Source: Kurthia populi
GTDB lineage: Bacteria > Bacillota > Bacilli > Bacillales_A > Planococcaceae
Direction: 5' to 3'
Assembly (NCBI RefSeq): GCF_042686175.1
Contig: NZ_JBHUOR010000002.1
Location: 21,908-85,907 of the forward strand
DNA length: 64,000 nt
Shown here: piece by piece, positions 34,981 to 42,864 of the stretch
Layout of the letters: every line of letters begins with the position of its first letter
Numbering within the stretch: position 1 is the first letter of the stretch
Made by a program: the position numbers and the translations under genes
Notes under the pieces: model-generated
Database searches by the model: none
Told to the model about the DNA's origin: nothing
What the model saw: the letters and a program-made list of their open reading frames with translations, nothing else

Positions 34981-36213
34981 ATGGAGTTTGTATTTTTAGC
35001 GATACTACTCGCACTGTCGAGCTATTTTGCGGCAGCAGAAACTGCGCTAACGGCAATTAATAAAATGAAAGTAAGATTACGAGCCGCAAACGGGGATGCG
35101 CGGTCGATTCAAATGTTAAAAATTATTGAGAAGCCGGACCGTATGATTACGACGGTGTTAATTTTAAATAATGTCGTCAATATTTTACTGCCAACGATTG
35201 TGACAATTATCGCGTTAAATCATGGCTGGAAAGTATCGCTCGCAACAGCCATTTTAACGATTGTCCTCATTTTATTTGCGGAAGTGCTACCAAAAACAAT
35301 GGCAGTGACCTATGCGGAGCCGATGTCCTATTCAAAACCTGTGTTGATGCCAATTTATTATTTAGTAAAAATATGTACACCAGTTGCGATCATTGTACAA
35401 GGTTTTACAAATATTTTTATCCGTATTTTGACTCGTGGCAAGGTAACGGAGGCGAAGATGACGAAGGATGAGGTGCGTGCAGTTATCGATATTGCTGAAA
35501 CATCTGGCGCCTATGATTCAATAGAAGGAAAGCGTTTAAAAGAAGTACTCGATTTTCCTGATAAGGATGTCGAGGACGTGCTTGGTGCGCATCGAACGGA
35601 AATTGTCGCACTGCCGGTTACAGCGGACTTTGATGCGGTGCGCGATGTGATTTTAAATAATGGCTACACACGTTACCCGGTGTATGACGGGGATATTGAC
35701 CATATTGTTGGGCTGTTTTTATCGAAAAAGCTCGTTGAGTGGTCGATTGAGCCGCAGCGTCCGCTCACAGAATTTCTTGATACAGAACCATTATTTGTCG
35801 TGGCGAATTTAGATGTAGAAAAAGTGTTTAAACGGATGACGGGAGCTAAAAAGCATTTAGCGATTGTCCTAGATGAATACGGTGGCACATTAGGAATTGT
35901 GACGACTGAGGATATGATTGAAGATATGATTGGACAGGAAATTGAGGATGAAACCGACCGTGATAGTCCGCTTATTTACGAGGCAAGCGAATCGGTATTG
36001 ATTTGTAGTGACCGCATTGAAATCGAGCAGGTGAACAAGTTACTACACGCAGAAATACCATTCGACCATGATATTGTTGGGGGACTAATACTGGAGGAAA
36101 TGCAGCGCCTGCCACGACCGAATGATGTATTTGAAGCATTTGGCTTAACCTTTACAGTAAATGAAGTAGAGGGCACACATGCGACAAAGGTGACAATCGT
36201 GAAAGGTTCATAA
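34981..36213 (+). CDS. CNNM/CorC (HlyC) family transporter-associated protein
   Basis: 410 residues: DUF21/CNNM membrane domain with three to four helices (about 1-180), CBS pair (about 195-320) and a C-terminal CorC_HlyC domain (about 335-410, ending THATKVTIVKG). Proteins of this layout act in magnesium or cobalt efflux and metal tolerance. AGGAGGACGGAAA precedes the ATG. Monocistronic with its own terminator. Confidence 0.92.
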   Translation: MEFVFLAILLALSSYFAAAETALTAINKMKVRLRAANGDARSIQMLKIIEKPDRMITTVLILNNVVNILLPTIVTIIALNHGWKVSLATAILTIVLILFAEVLPKTMAVTYAEPMSYSKPVLMPIYYLVKICTPVAIIVQGFTNIFIRILTRGKVTEAKMTKDEVRAVIDIAETSGAYDSIEGKRLKEVLDFPDKDVEDVLGAHRTEIVALPVTADFDAVRDVILNNGYTRYPVYDGDIDHIVGLFLSKKLVEWSIEPQRPLTEFLDTEPLFVVANLDVEKVFKRMTGAKKHLAIVLDEYGGTLGIVTTEDMIEDMIGQEIEDETDRDSPLIYEASESVLICSDRIEIEQVNKLLHAEIPFDHDIVGGLILEEMQRLPRPNDVFEAFGLTFTVNEVEGTHATKVTIVKGS

Positions 36214-36216
36214 GAT

Positions 36217-36253
36217 GAAAAAGGGCTTCTACATAGCGTAGCAGTCTTTTTTT
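36217..36253 (+). terminator. Terminator after the CorC-like gene
   Basis: An imperfect GGGCTTCTAC / GTAGCAGTC hairpin followed by seven T. Confidence 0.7.
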
Positions 36254-36291
36254 ATGCGCTTTTCGGGGTACATTACACGAAAAAGTTCCAA

Positions 36292-36338
36292 ACCTTACAT
36301 GATTGTAAGGTAAATGAAAGTTAAGTCGATGGAGCGTA
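36292..36338 (+). promoter_or_regulatory. Candidate autoregulatory region of the ECF sigma gene
   Basis: ACCTTAC (36292-36298) and GTAAGGT (36305-36311) form an inverted repeat, with further GTAAGGT at 36336 and ACCTTA near 36385. TGAAAG (36315) and CGTA (36335) resemble ECF promoter elements, but the 14-base gap is shorter than the usual 16. Tentative. Confidence 0.35.
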
Positions 36339-36449
36339 AGGTAAAACTTCGCGATAATAAGAATGTAAACAAGAACAACACATAACCTTAACAATACAGC
36401 TGGTACACAGCTATAAATAGACAAATAAAACTTTAGGAGGTTTAACGTT

Positions 36450-37007
36450 ATGGAAACTTTACAAACAACTACACTAAATGAAGTATATGAGGAATACAAT
36501 CGCTACATCTATCATCTTTGCTTAAAACTTACACGCAATAAAGCAGAAGCAGAAGATTTAATGCAAGAAGTTTGGGTGAAAGTCGTACGCTACGAATCAT
36601 ATGTTGCACAAGTTGATCATTTAAAAGCCTGGTTAACAACAATCTGCATGAATACATTCCGCGACCGTTACCGTAAAAATGTACGTCGCAGCAAATACAT
36701 GATGAACCAACCTGATACACTTGACGTGCCAGTGCTTGATTTAGTTCCAAACGATGACCTATCTACGGAGGAGTTAATCGAAAAGGAAGATGTCGCAAAG
36801 GTCGTACAAGCAAAAATCAGCCAATTAGACGGTATTTACAAAAATACATTACTTTACTTTTACGTACACCAACTTTCTTTAATCGAAATCGCTGACATTA
36901 TGAAAGTATCAATCGGTACAGTAAAATCACGCCTATTCCGCGCGAAAGCACGCCTAAAAGAAATGGTATTATCAGACGAAGCCGCAACATCAGCAATTAT
37001 GGCTTAA
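36450..37007 (+). CDS. ECF-type RNA polymerase sigma factor
   Basis: 185 residues. Region 2 lies at about 10-75 (YIYHLCLKLTRNKAEAEDLMQ, core binding and -10 recognition) and region 4 at about 118-175 (LSLIEIADIMKVSIGTVKSRLFRAK, -35 recognition helix-turn-helix). AGGAGG stands 9 bases before the ATG. ECF genes normally neighbour an anti-sigma gene; here neither side has one, and the 3' side carries three tandem structured RNA units starting 4 bases after the stop. How its activity is restrained is therefore open. Confidence 0.93.
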   Translation: METLQTTTLNEVYEEYNRYIYHLCLKLTRNKAEAEDLMQEVWVKVVRYESYVAQVDHLKAWLTTICMNTFRDRYRKNVRRSKYMMNQPDTLDVPVLDLVPNDDLSTEELIEKEDVAKVVQAKISQLDGIYKNTLLYFYVHQLSLIEIADIMKVSIGTVKSRLFRAKARLKEMVLSDEAATSAIMA

Positions 37008-37010
37008 CCT

Positions 37011-37128
37011 AAGTGATGAAAACGCCGTTTAGTGCTGATGGGCGTTTATAGCGCTCGACAAGTGACGACTAGTCGCGACAGAGAGTGCGAAACGACCCGA
37101 AGCACTGGCGTTTGAATCCGGATAGAAT
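37011..37128 (+). ncRNA. Tandem structured RNA unit, copy 1
   Basis: A unit of about 118 bases starting AAGTGATGAA and ending GAATCCGGATA. Predicted rod: AACGCC/GGCGTT (37021-26 with 37107-12), a GTTT bulge, AGTGCT/AGCACT, GGGCGTTT/AAACG-A-CCC with a bulged A, GCGCTC/GAGTGC, internal loop, GTGAC/GTCGC and a GACTA loop (37067-71). Two pairs are G-T on this strand and would be A-C mismatches on the other, so the plus strand is the RNA. Probably read through from the sigma gene. No known family recognised. Confidence 0.75.
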
Positions 37129-37248
37129 AAGTGATGAATCGACTCGTTCAGATTCGAAGGGCAAATAAAGCTTCTGACAAGCGGCGACTAGCCGCGTCGG
37201 AAGAAGCGATTTGACCCGAGAATCTAGTCGATGAATCCGGATAACGAT
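37129..37248 (+). ncRNA. Tandem structured RNA unit, copy 2 (divergent)
   Basis: The stems differ greatly in sequence from copies 1 and 3 but pair at the same places: ATCGACT/AGTCGAT, CGTTC bulge, AGATTC/GAATCT, GGGCAAAT/ATTTG-A-CCC, GCTTC/GAAGC, GCGGC/GCCGC and the same GACTA loop (37186-37190 region is the apical part). Unpaired blocks AAGTGATGAA, GACAA, GACCCGA and GAATCCGGATAA are conserved. This is the pattern expected of selection on an RNA fold. Confidence 0.75.
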
Positions 37249-37364
37249 AAGTGATGAAAACACCGTTTAGTGCCGATGGGCGTTTATAGCGCTCGACAAG
37301 TGACGACTAGTCGCGACAGAGAGTGCGAAACGACCCGAGGCACTGGTGTTTGAATCCGGATAAA
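37249..37364 (+). ncRNA. Tandem structured RNA unit, copy 3
   Basis: Nearly identical to copy 1. In the roughly 100 bases of the rod there are four differences, and they form two compensated base pairs: G37024-C37109 becomes A37262-T37347, and T37036-A37101 becomes C37274-G37339. All other stem and loop bases are the same. Confidence 0.75.
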
Positions 37365-37577
37365 GAAAAACGCCATTATTCCATAAAATCTACTACTGAC
37401 CGAGAAGCAGTAGTAGCACAAATTCTTAATACATAGCACGATGTCGTCAACATTGGTGCTACGTCAAAACTCATCAATTTAGCACATAGAACAGCAGCTT
37501 TGTCAGAAAGCTGTATTTCGCAATCCTTCTAAGGCTCGATGATTGAAGTGGTCGAGACCCGATTAAGGTTTATATAT
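37365..37577 (+). other. Gene-free region with further hairpins after the tandem RNA units
   Basis: No gene. Hairpins: CTACTACTG/CAGTAGTAG (37390-37416), TAGCAC/GTGCTA (37434-37461), CAGCTTT/AAAGCTG (37495-37513) and CTCGA/TCGAG (37535-37556). None carries a T-run, so they are not standard terminators. They may be the 3' part of a long non-coding RNA that starts with the tandem units and ends at repeat copy 5. Confidence 0.45.
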
Positions 37578-37578
37578 A

Positions 37579-37717
37579 GAGAGGCTTTGACATACATGTA
37601 AAAGCAATCTCTCCTATGAGCATAAGAAAAACCGGAATCGCACTGTGGTGCGGTTCCGGTTTTTCGTTGCGAACGCTCAAACAGAAAAATGACGTGTTTC
37701 GTCCTAGTCTTCTTTTT
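37579..37717 (+). repeat. Palindromic intergenic element, copy 5
   Basis: Forward orientation, between the sigma/RNA region and the convergent marR gene. The inner core reads CGCAC/GTGCG where other copies have CGCGC/GCGCG, again a paired change. It probably terminates transcription from both sides. Confidence 0.88.
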
Positions 37718-37797
37718 TACACAAAAAAACGCCACGCAAAAATGCGTGACGTTTATGCATTTCTTCCCACACAAAAAGAAATGCGTCAACATGACTT

Positions 37798-38223
37798 TTA
37801 AGCTTGCAGGCATTTCATAAAAATGACTTGCAAGGTTTTTAATTCATCAGCAGTAAGCATGCCAAACATGCGATTCACAAGTGCCTCGATATGTTCGTAT
37901 GCTTCCTCTAATAATTGTTTTCCTTCCGCTGTAATCTCTAGTTGAGAAGCGCGGCGGTCGGATTGATTTTGCGTTTTTTTAATGTATTCAGCCTTTAATA
38001 GCTTACTTGTCAGGACAGTTACGCCACCAGTAGTTACATGTAACGTCTCTGCCAAATCGGAAGGGCGTAGCGGACCTTTAGAATCGAGTAGATCCAATAA
38101 TAAAATATGCGTTTTAGATAACCCCAGATTATTATGGCTATTCCATTCATTTGCCCATTTACGTTCGATTGCAGCCGCTACTTCAAAAAGCGCTGTGATG
38201 CCGTTATTATGGCGATCTATCAC
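37798..38223 (-). CDS. MarR-family transcriptional regulator
   Basis: About 141 residues with the MarR winged helix in the middle (LRPSDLAETLHVTTGGVTVLTSKLLKA, then the wing NQSDRRASQLEIT) and flanking dimerisation helices. The GTG at 38223 is preferred because GGAG lies 9 bases upstream; the ATG at 38232 and TTG at 38238 sit on or before that ribosome site. It follows the Spx-like gene by 27 bases, so the two form an operon. The QSDRR wing is typical; the ligand is unknown. Confidence 0.88.
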   Translation of the reverse strand: MIDRHNNGITALFEVAAAIERKWANEWNSHNNLGLSKTHILLLDLLDSKGPLRPSDLAETLHVTTGGVTVLTSKLLKAEYIKKTQNQSDRRASQLEITAEGKQLLEEAYEHIEALVNRMFGMLTADELKTLQVIFMKCLQA

Positions 38224-38250
38224 TTTAATCATCTCCAAATTTTCTGACGT

Positions 38251-38655
38251 CTAGTAATCGTTCGCAAGGCGTTGCATTTCAAATAATTCGTAAGCACGTA
38301 CTTTACGAGGGATGAAACGACGGATATCCATTTCGTTGTAGCCAACTTGCAGACGTTTTGCATCTACAAGAATAGGACTACGCAGCATTTTTGGATGTTC
38401 TTTTACGATGCTATATAACTCTTGAATCGATAATGCGTTAATATCGCAGTTCAGGTTTTTATAGTCTTTTGAGTTTGTTGAAATGATTTCATCTGTGCCA
38501 TCTTCTGTCATGCTCAAAATTGTTTTGAACTCAGATAATGATAGTGGATCCGATGTAATACGCTTTTCAGTGTATTCAATCCCGTTGTCACGTAACCATT
38601 GTAAGGCTTTTTTAGATGATGTGCAGCTTGTTTGTGTGTAAATTGTAACAGTCAT
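38251..38655 (-). CDS. Spx/MgsR-family regulator lacking the second redox cysteine
   Basis: 134 residues, close to Spx in length and motifs: MTEDGTDEIISTNSKDY, SPILVDAKRLQVGYNEMDIRRFIPRKVR, ending QRLANDY. Spx binds the alpha C-terminal domain of RNA polymerase and its activity is switched by a CXXC disulfide. Here the motif reads CTSS (C11, S14), so the disulfide cannot form. The ATG before TVTIYTQTSC follows TAGGAA; an upstream ATG in the open frame is less likely. First gene of an operon with marR. Confidence 0.9.
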   Translation of the reverse strand: MTVTIYTQTSCTSSKKALQWLRDNGIEYTEKRITSDPLSLSEFKTILSMTEDGTDEIISTNSKDYKNLNCDINALSIQELYSIVKEHPKMLRSPILVDAKRLQVGYNEMDIRRFIPRKVRAYELFEMQRLANDY

Positions 38656-38776
38656 GTAAATTCCTACTTTCGTTCGTTTAGTATACATATATCTTATCAG
38701 TAAGATATTGATAAGTCAAATTGAAAATTGTGAATAAAAGATGAATATTCGTGGTAAAAAGAGAATATTTATCGTA

Positions 38777-38885
38777 AATACAGGTTTAAAACGCTGTATT
38801 CATAAATAGGACGTATTTAAATGGTACAGGTTGCAACCGTACCTCTTTATCAGAAAATACGTACAAATACCGTCATGACGGTATT
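38777..38885. promoter_or_regulatory. Cluster of palindromes between yitT and spx
   Basis: Three inverted repeats in 110 bases: AATACAG/CTGTATT (38777-38800), a GGTAC-GGTTGCAACC-GTACC imperfect palindrome (38823-38843) and the perfect 20-bp AATACCGTCATGACGGTATT (38866-38885). No gene is present. They lie more than 120 bases upstream of the Spx-like gene and could be regulator sites; none matches an operator I know. Confidence 0.4.
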
Positions 38886-38937
38886 CATCAGACTATACCA
38901 ATTTTGAAAGCGTTTTCTTTCACAAAATGGACAAAAA

Positions 38938-38975
38938 AATACGATCAAAGAATCGGAAATTTCTTTGGTCGTATT
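38938..38975 (-). terminator. Terminator of the yitT-type gene
   Basis: AATACGATCAAAGAA / TTCTTTGGTCGTATT stem with one G-T pair; on the minus strand it runs into seven T. Confidence 0.88.
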
Positions 38976-38979
38976 TCTT

Positions 38980-39867
38980 TTAATGAATATCTTGTTTCTT
39001 AAAGTTACCGCCACTAATTTCCGACATATTACTAAATGCGAGGAATGCCGTGGGGTCGATTTCTTTTACAATCGATTTAAGTTTTGCTTCTTCTAAACGG
39101 CTAATGACACAGAAAATCACTTGTTTTTCGTCATTTGTGTAGCCACCACGGCCGTTTAAGTAGGTCACGCCACGACCTAAGCGGAACATAATTTTTTCGC
39201 CGAGTAGGTCCGGTTTGTCGCTAATAATCCAAATTGATTTCGTTTGATTAAAGCCTTCCGATACGAGGTCAATCGTTTTAAATGCAATAAAATAGGCGAT
39301 AAGTGAATACATCGCGCGGTCGAGTCCGAATACAAAACTCGCGCTACCTAAAATAAATAAGTTCATGAATAAAATGATTTGACCAACTGAAAATGGAGAT
39401 TTTTTATTGAACATAATGGCGAGCGTCTCACTGCCATCTAAGCAACCGCCTGAGCGAATCGCAATGCCGACACCAATACCAAGCATAATGCCGCCGAGTA
39501 CCGTTGCGAGTAGCGTATCATTTGTGAATGCGCCGTGATGTGGAATGAATGTAGTAGCAAGCGATAAAATGAGGATGCCGTACGTTACAGAAATGGCAAA
39601 GCTTTTACCGATTTGTTTGTAGCCAAAATAAAGAAATGGCAAGTTTAAAATGAATAAAAAGAGGCCAAGTGAGAGGCCGGTCATGTGTGAAATCATCATG
39701 GCAATACCGGTTACGCCGCCATCGATGAGTTGATTGGGGATTAAAACATTTTCAAGTGCAATCGCCATAATAAGTGCTCCCGCGGTAATGCCTAAGAAGT
39801 TTAATGCGATTTTTTTGAGCCCAGCTGTGCGTCTGGGCGCTGTACTGTCTGCTATATCATTTGTCAA
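38980..39867 (-). CDS. YitT-family membrane protein (DUF161-DUF2179)
   Basis: 295 residues: five to six hydrophobic segments (about 20-205) with the family motifs GGVTGIAMM and IRSGGCLDGSETLAIMFN, and a cytoplasmic DUF2179 domain (about 225-285). These proteins are widespread in Firmicutes, with no transport substrate firmly shown. Start is TTG 39867 with AAGGACGG upstream; no ATG is available before the first membrane segment. Confidence 0.88.
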   Translation of the reverse strand: MTNDIADSTAPRRTAGLKKIALNFLGITAGALIMAIALENVLIPNQLIDGGVTGIAMMISHMTGLSLGLFLFILNLPFLYFGYKQIGKSFAISVTYGILILSLATTFIPHHGAFTNDTLLATVLGGIMLGIGVGIAIRSGGCLDGSETLAIMFNKKSPFSVGQIILFMNLFILGSASFVFGLDRAMYSLIAYFIAFKTIDLVSEGFNQTKSIWIISDKPDLLGEKIMFRLGRGVTYLNGRGGYTNDEKQVIFCVISRLEEAKLKSIVKEIDPTAFLAFSNMSEISGGNFKKQDIH

Positions 39868-39930
39868 AATAAAACACCGTCCTTATGTACTAGTCTACGC
39901 TCATTTTCCATCTGATGCCACTTGTATCCA

Positions 39931-39970
39931 TAAAAAAAGAGAATTACCACAAGGGTAATTCTCAAAAAAA
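39931..39970 (-). terminator. Terminator of the ABC-F gene
   Basis: GAGAATTACC / GGTAATTCTC, perfect stem, flanked by A- and T-runs on both sides. Confidence 0.92.
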
Positions 39971-41527
39971 TTATTGGTGGCCAGTAGAGAACCATTCTGC
40001 AACATCCCATACTTTTGTTACAAGACCTTCGTAAAATTCAGGCTCATGTGATACGAGAACGATTGTGCCTTTATATTCTTTCATTGCACGTTTTAGCTCT
40101 TCTTTTGCATCGATATCTAAGTGGTTTGTTGGTTCATCAAATAGCATCCAGTTTGACTCATCCATCATCAATTTACAAATACGAACTTTCGCTTGTTCGC
40201 CACCTGATAATTGGCTCATTGGTCGGTTGATGTGCTCACTTTTTAGACCAGTTTTTGCTAGTAATGAACGAACCGTACCTTGTGTCAGGCTAGGATACGC
40301 ATTCCAGATAACGTCGATTGGTGTTTCTTTTCCGGCTTTTACCTCTTGTTCGAAGTAAGAAGGGAATAGGAAGTCACCACGCTCAACTTTCCCATCGAGT
40401 GCAGGGATTTTGCCAAGCATTGTTTTTAGTAAGGTTGATTTACCAACACCATTCATCCCAACAAGCGCGATTTTTTCGCCACGTTCGATTTCGAATGTAA
40501 GTGGTGGAAGTAGTGGTTTGTCATAACCAATCACTAAATCTTTTGCTTCGACGACATAGCGGCTTGAGCTACGCGATTCTTCGAAACGGAATGTCGGTTT
40601 TGACGCCGTTTCTGGACGATCGATGATTTCCATACGATCCAATTGTTTTTGACGAGATTTGGCACGACCTGTTGTGGAGAAACGCGCCTTATTTTTTTGG
40701 ATAAAGGTTTCTTGTTGCTTGATGAATTCTTGTTGTTTTTCATAGGCGTCGATATGTTGACGTTTATTGATTTCTGCAAGCTCTAAGAATTTTTCATAAG
40801 ATGCTGTATAGCGTGTTAATTTAGAGAATTCTAGGTGGAAAATAACGCCTACTACATCATTCATGAATTCCACATCATGTGAAATTAATAAGAATGCATG
40901 TGGGTAATCTTTTAAATACGTACGTAACCAATCGATATGCTCTTCATCTAAATAGTTGGTTGGTTCATCTAGTAATAATACTTTTGGTTTTTCAAGTAAA
41001 AGCTTCGCAAGTAAAAGCTTTGTGCGTTGACCACCTGATAGGGCAGCGACGTCACGGTCAAGACCAATTGCATCTAAGCCAAGACCACGTGCTACTTCTT
41101 CTACTTTCATATCAAGTGTGTAGAAGTCGCCCGCTTCAAGCATATCTTGTACTTCTGCCATATCTTCTAGTAATTGCTCTAATTCTTCTGGTGTTGCATC
41201 GCCCATTTTTTCAGCGATTGTATTTAGCTCTTGCTCTTTTTCAAATAGGATAGCGAATGCGTCGTTTAATGTGTCACGAATCGTTTTTCCTGGTGTTAAT
41301 ACGGTATGTTGGTCAAGGTAGCCATAATGTGTTTTTGGTAGCCATTCTACGCGTCCTGTATCATGGACAGCTTGACCTGTGATGATGCTCATTAATGTTG
41401 ATTTACCAACGCCGTTTGCGCCGACAAGACCCACGTGCTCGCCTTCGACAATGCGGAATGATACGTCTTTGAATAATGTACGGTCCCCGAATGAGTGACC
41501 AAGTTTATCTACTGTTAAAATTGCCAT
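39971..41527 (-). CDS. ABC-F family ATPase (YfmM-like)
   Basis: 518 residues, two ATP-binding domains without membrane segments: Walker A GANGVGKST and GMNGVGKST, signatures ALSGGQRTK and QLSGGEQAK, Walker B LLLDEPTNYLD and FDEPTNHLD, and a charged linker (about 240-320). ABC-F proteins act on the ribosome, either freeing stalled translation or protecting against antibiotics; length and linker fit the YfmM housekeeping type. The ATG is 13 bases after GGAGG. Downstream of the small SE1832-type gene but separated by a hairpin. Confidence 0.92.
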   Translation of the reverse strand: MAILTVDKLGHSFGDRTLFKDVSFRIVEGEHVGLVGANGVGKSTLMSIITGQAVHDTGRVEWLPKTHYGYLDQHTVLTPGKTIRDTLNDAFAILFEKEQELNTIAEKMGDATPEELEQLLEDMAEVQDMLEAGDFYTLDMKVEEVARGLGLDAIGLDRDVAALSGGQRTKLLLAKLLLEKPKVLLLDEPTNYLDEEHIDWLRTYLKDYPHAFLLISHDVEFMNDVVGVIFHLEFSKLTRYTASYEKFLELAEINKRQHIDAYEKQQEFIKQQETFIQKNKARFSTTGRAKSRQKQLDRMEIIDRPETASKPTFRFEESRSSSRYVVEAKDLVIGYDKPLLPPLTFEIERGEKIALVGMNGVGKSTLLKTMLGKIPALDGKVERGDFLFPSYFEQEVKAGKETPIDVIWNAYPSLTQGTVRSLLAKTGLKSEHINRPMSQLSGGEQAKVRICKLMMDESNWMLFDEPTNHLDIDAKEELKRAMKEYKGTIVLVSHEPEFYEGLVTKVWDVAEWFSTGHQ

Positions 41528-41555
41528 GTTGCTACTATTTCCTCCTATTATATGC

Positions 41556-41597
41556 AAAACAAAACTCCGAAACGCCGAAGCATTTTGGAGCTTTGTT
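41556..41597 (-). terminator. Hairpin between the SE1832-type gene and the ABC-F gene
   Basis: CTCC-GAAACGC / GCATTTT-GGAG with a stable TTCG tetraloop on the minus strand, followed by TTTTGTTTT. Probable terminator or attenuator. Confidence 0.75.
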
Positions 41598-41607
41598 AAC
41601 GTGAAAT

Positions 41608-41796
41608 TTATTGTAATTCTTGAAGCTGTTTGTTTAGTAATGCTAATTCATTTTCCATATCTGTCAGGCGTTGCTCAGCTTTTTCTAGTTGCTCATGATG
41701 CCCCGTTGATTCGATTTTTTCGATATCACCTTGTTGACGGATATAGTCGCTTTTTAACTCTAAAATTTGATATTCAATTTCTGATTTTGTAGCCAT
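41608..41796 (-). CDS. Small coiled-coil protein, SE1832 family
   Basis: 62 residues, wholly helical with heptad leucines (IEYQILELKSDYIRQQGDIE, a STGHH turn, then LEKAEQRLTDMENELALLNK). Two helices joined by a short turn suggest a helical hairpin. This matches the small SE1832-type family of Staphylococcus and Bacillus from memory; function unknown. AAGGAGC lies upstream of the ATG. Confidence 0.8.
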   Translation of the reverse strand: MATKSEIEYQILELKSDYIRQQGDIEKIESTGHHEQLEKAEQRLTDMENELALLNKQLQELQ

Positions 41797-41945
41797 TTAA
41801 AAAAGCTCCTTCTTTACTTAGGTTGTCATTGCTGTTAATTGTAACATACGTTCAATTAATTCCGCATTACAATTGTTTCGAGTTCACAATACGGGCAGAT
41901 ATTTAGTAAACTAAAAAAGATAAATAATAGAACGGAGAGAATCCT

Positions 41946-42764
41946 ATGCATACTATCGAGCAAATTAATGAAACACGCGATTTTATTTTAGAAAAAATTA
42001 CGGTGCAGCCACAAGTAGGTCTTATTCTTGGCTCAGGCCTTGGTACATTAGCAGATGAGGTTGAAAATGCCACAGTCATCCCTTATACAGACATTCCAAA
42101 CTTCGCAAAATCAGGTGCTATCGGCCATGCCAATGAACTTGTCATTGGTGAATTAGAAGGCAAGATTGTCCTAGCGATGAAAGGTCGTTTCCACTACTAC
42201 GAAGGCTTCTCAATGGATGAAGTTACATTCCCTGTGCGCGTCATGAAAGCACTAGGCATCGAGCAATTAATCGTCACAAATGCATGTGGTGCAGTAAATA
42301 CAGACTTTAAACCGGGTGACTTAATGTTAATTGAAGACCATATTAACTTAACAGGTCAAAATCCATTAATCGGACCAAATAATGATGAGCTAGGCACACG
42401 CTTCCCAGATATGTCGAACTTATACGACAAGGACTTACGCAAGCTTGCAGCAGACGTTGCAGCACAGCAAGGCTTTGGTCTACAAACAGGCGTATATGCT
42501 TGGTGGAGTGGTCCAACATATGAAACACCTGCTGAAATCCGTATGATTCGTACATTAGGTGCGGATGCGGTCGGTATGTCGACAGTACCAGAAGCGATTA
42601 TTGCACGTCATGGACAAATGCGTGTACTAGGAATTTCTTGCCTAACGAATATGGCAGCTGGCGTCCTTGACCAACCATTAAATCACCAAGAAGTAATCGA
42701 TGTAGCAGCACAGGTAAATAAGAAATTTACAGGGCTTATTAAAGGCGTCGTAGCAGCACTATAA
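41946..42764 (+). CDS. Purine-nucleoside phosphorylase
   Basis: 272 residues, trimeric (family 1) PNP: GSGLGTLADEV phosphate loop, VMKGRFHYYEGF, TNACGAVN, and the base-binding ETPAEIRMIRTLGADAVGMSTVPE. It splits guanosine/inosine-type nucleosides with phosphate for purine salvage. ACGGAGAG precedes the ATG. Monocistronic; no purine riboswitch is visible in the 150 bases upstream. Confidence 0.94.
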   Translation: MHTIEQINETRDFILEKITVQPQVGLILGSGLGTLADEVENATVIPYTDIPNFAKSGAIGHANELVIGELEGKIVLAMKGRFHYYEGFSMDEVTFPVRVMKALGIEQLIVTNACGAVNTDFKPGDLMLIEDHINLTGQNPLIGPNNDELGTRFPDMSNLYDKDLRKLAADVAAQQGFGLQTGVYAWWSGPTYETPAEIRMIRTLGADAVGMSTVPEAIIARHGQMRVLGISCLTNMAAGVLDQPLNHQEVIDVAAQVNKKFTGLIKGVVAAL

Positions 42765-42803
42765 GCTTCATTCAAAAGACTGAATTTATTCGGAAAGTCT
42801 TTC

Positions 42804-42828
42804 TGAAAATGATTATCACTGATACAAT
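42804..42828 (+). promoter_or_regulatory. Fur box over the flavin reductase promoter
   Basis: TGAAAATGATTATCA (42804-42818) matches 14 of 15 positions of the 7-1-7 Fur consensus. TACAAT (42823-42828) is a likely -10, so Fur bound here would exclude polymerase. Confidence 0.75.
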
Positions 42829-42864
42829 ACGAGTAAATAATGAAATTCTTTGGAGGTTACACCT

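Noticed and set aside
37011..37364. CRISPR array or tandem protein repeat
   Set aside because: The units are about 118 bases long, have no short repeat-spacer pattern, and all frames are broken by stops. Covariation shows an RNA fold.
41797..41945. Purine riboswitch before the PNP gene
   Set aside because: The conserved purine aptamer blocks were sought and are not present.
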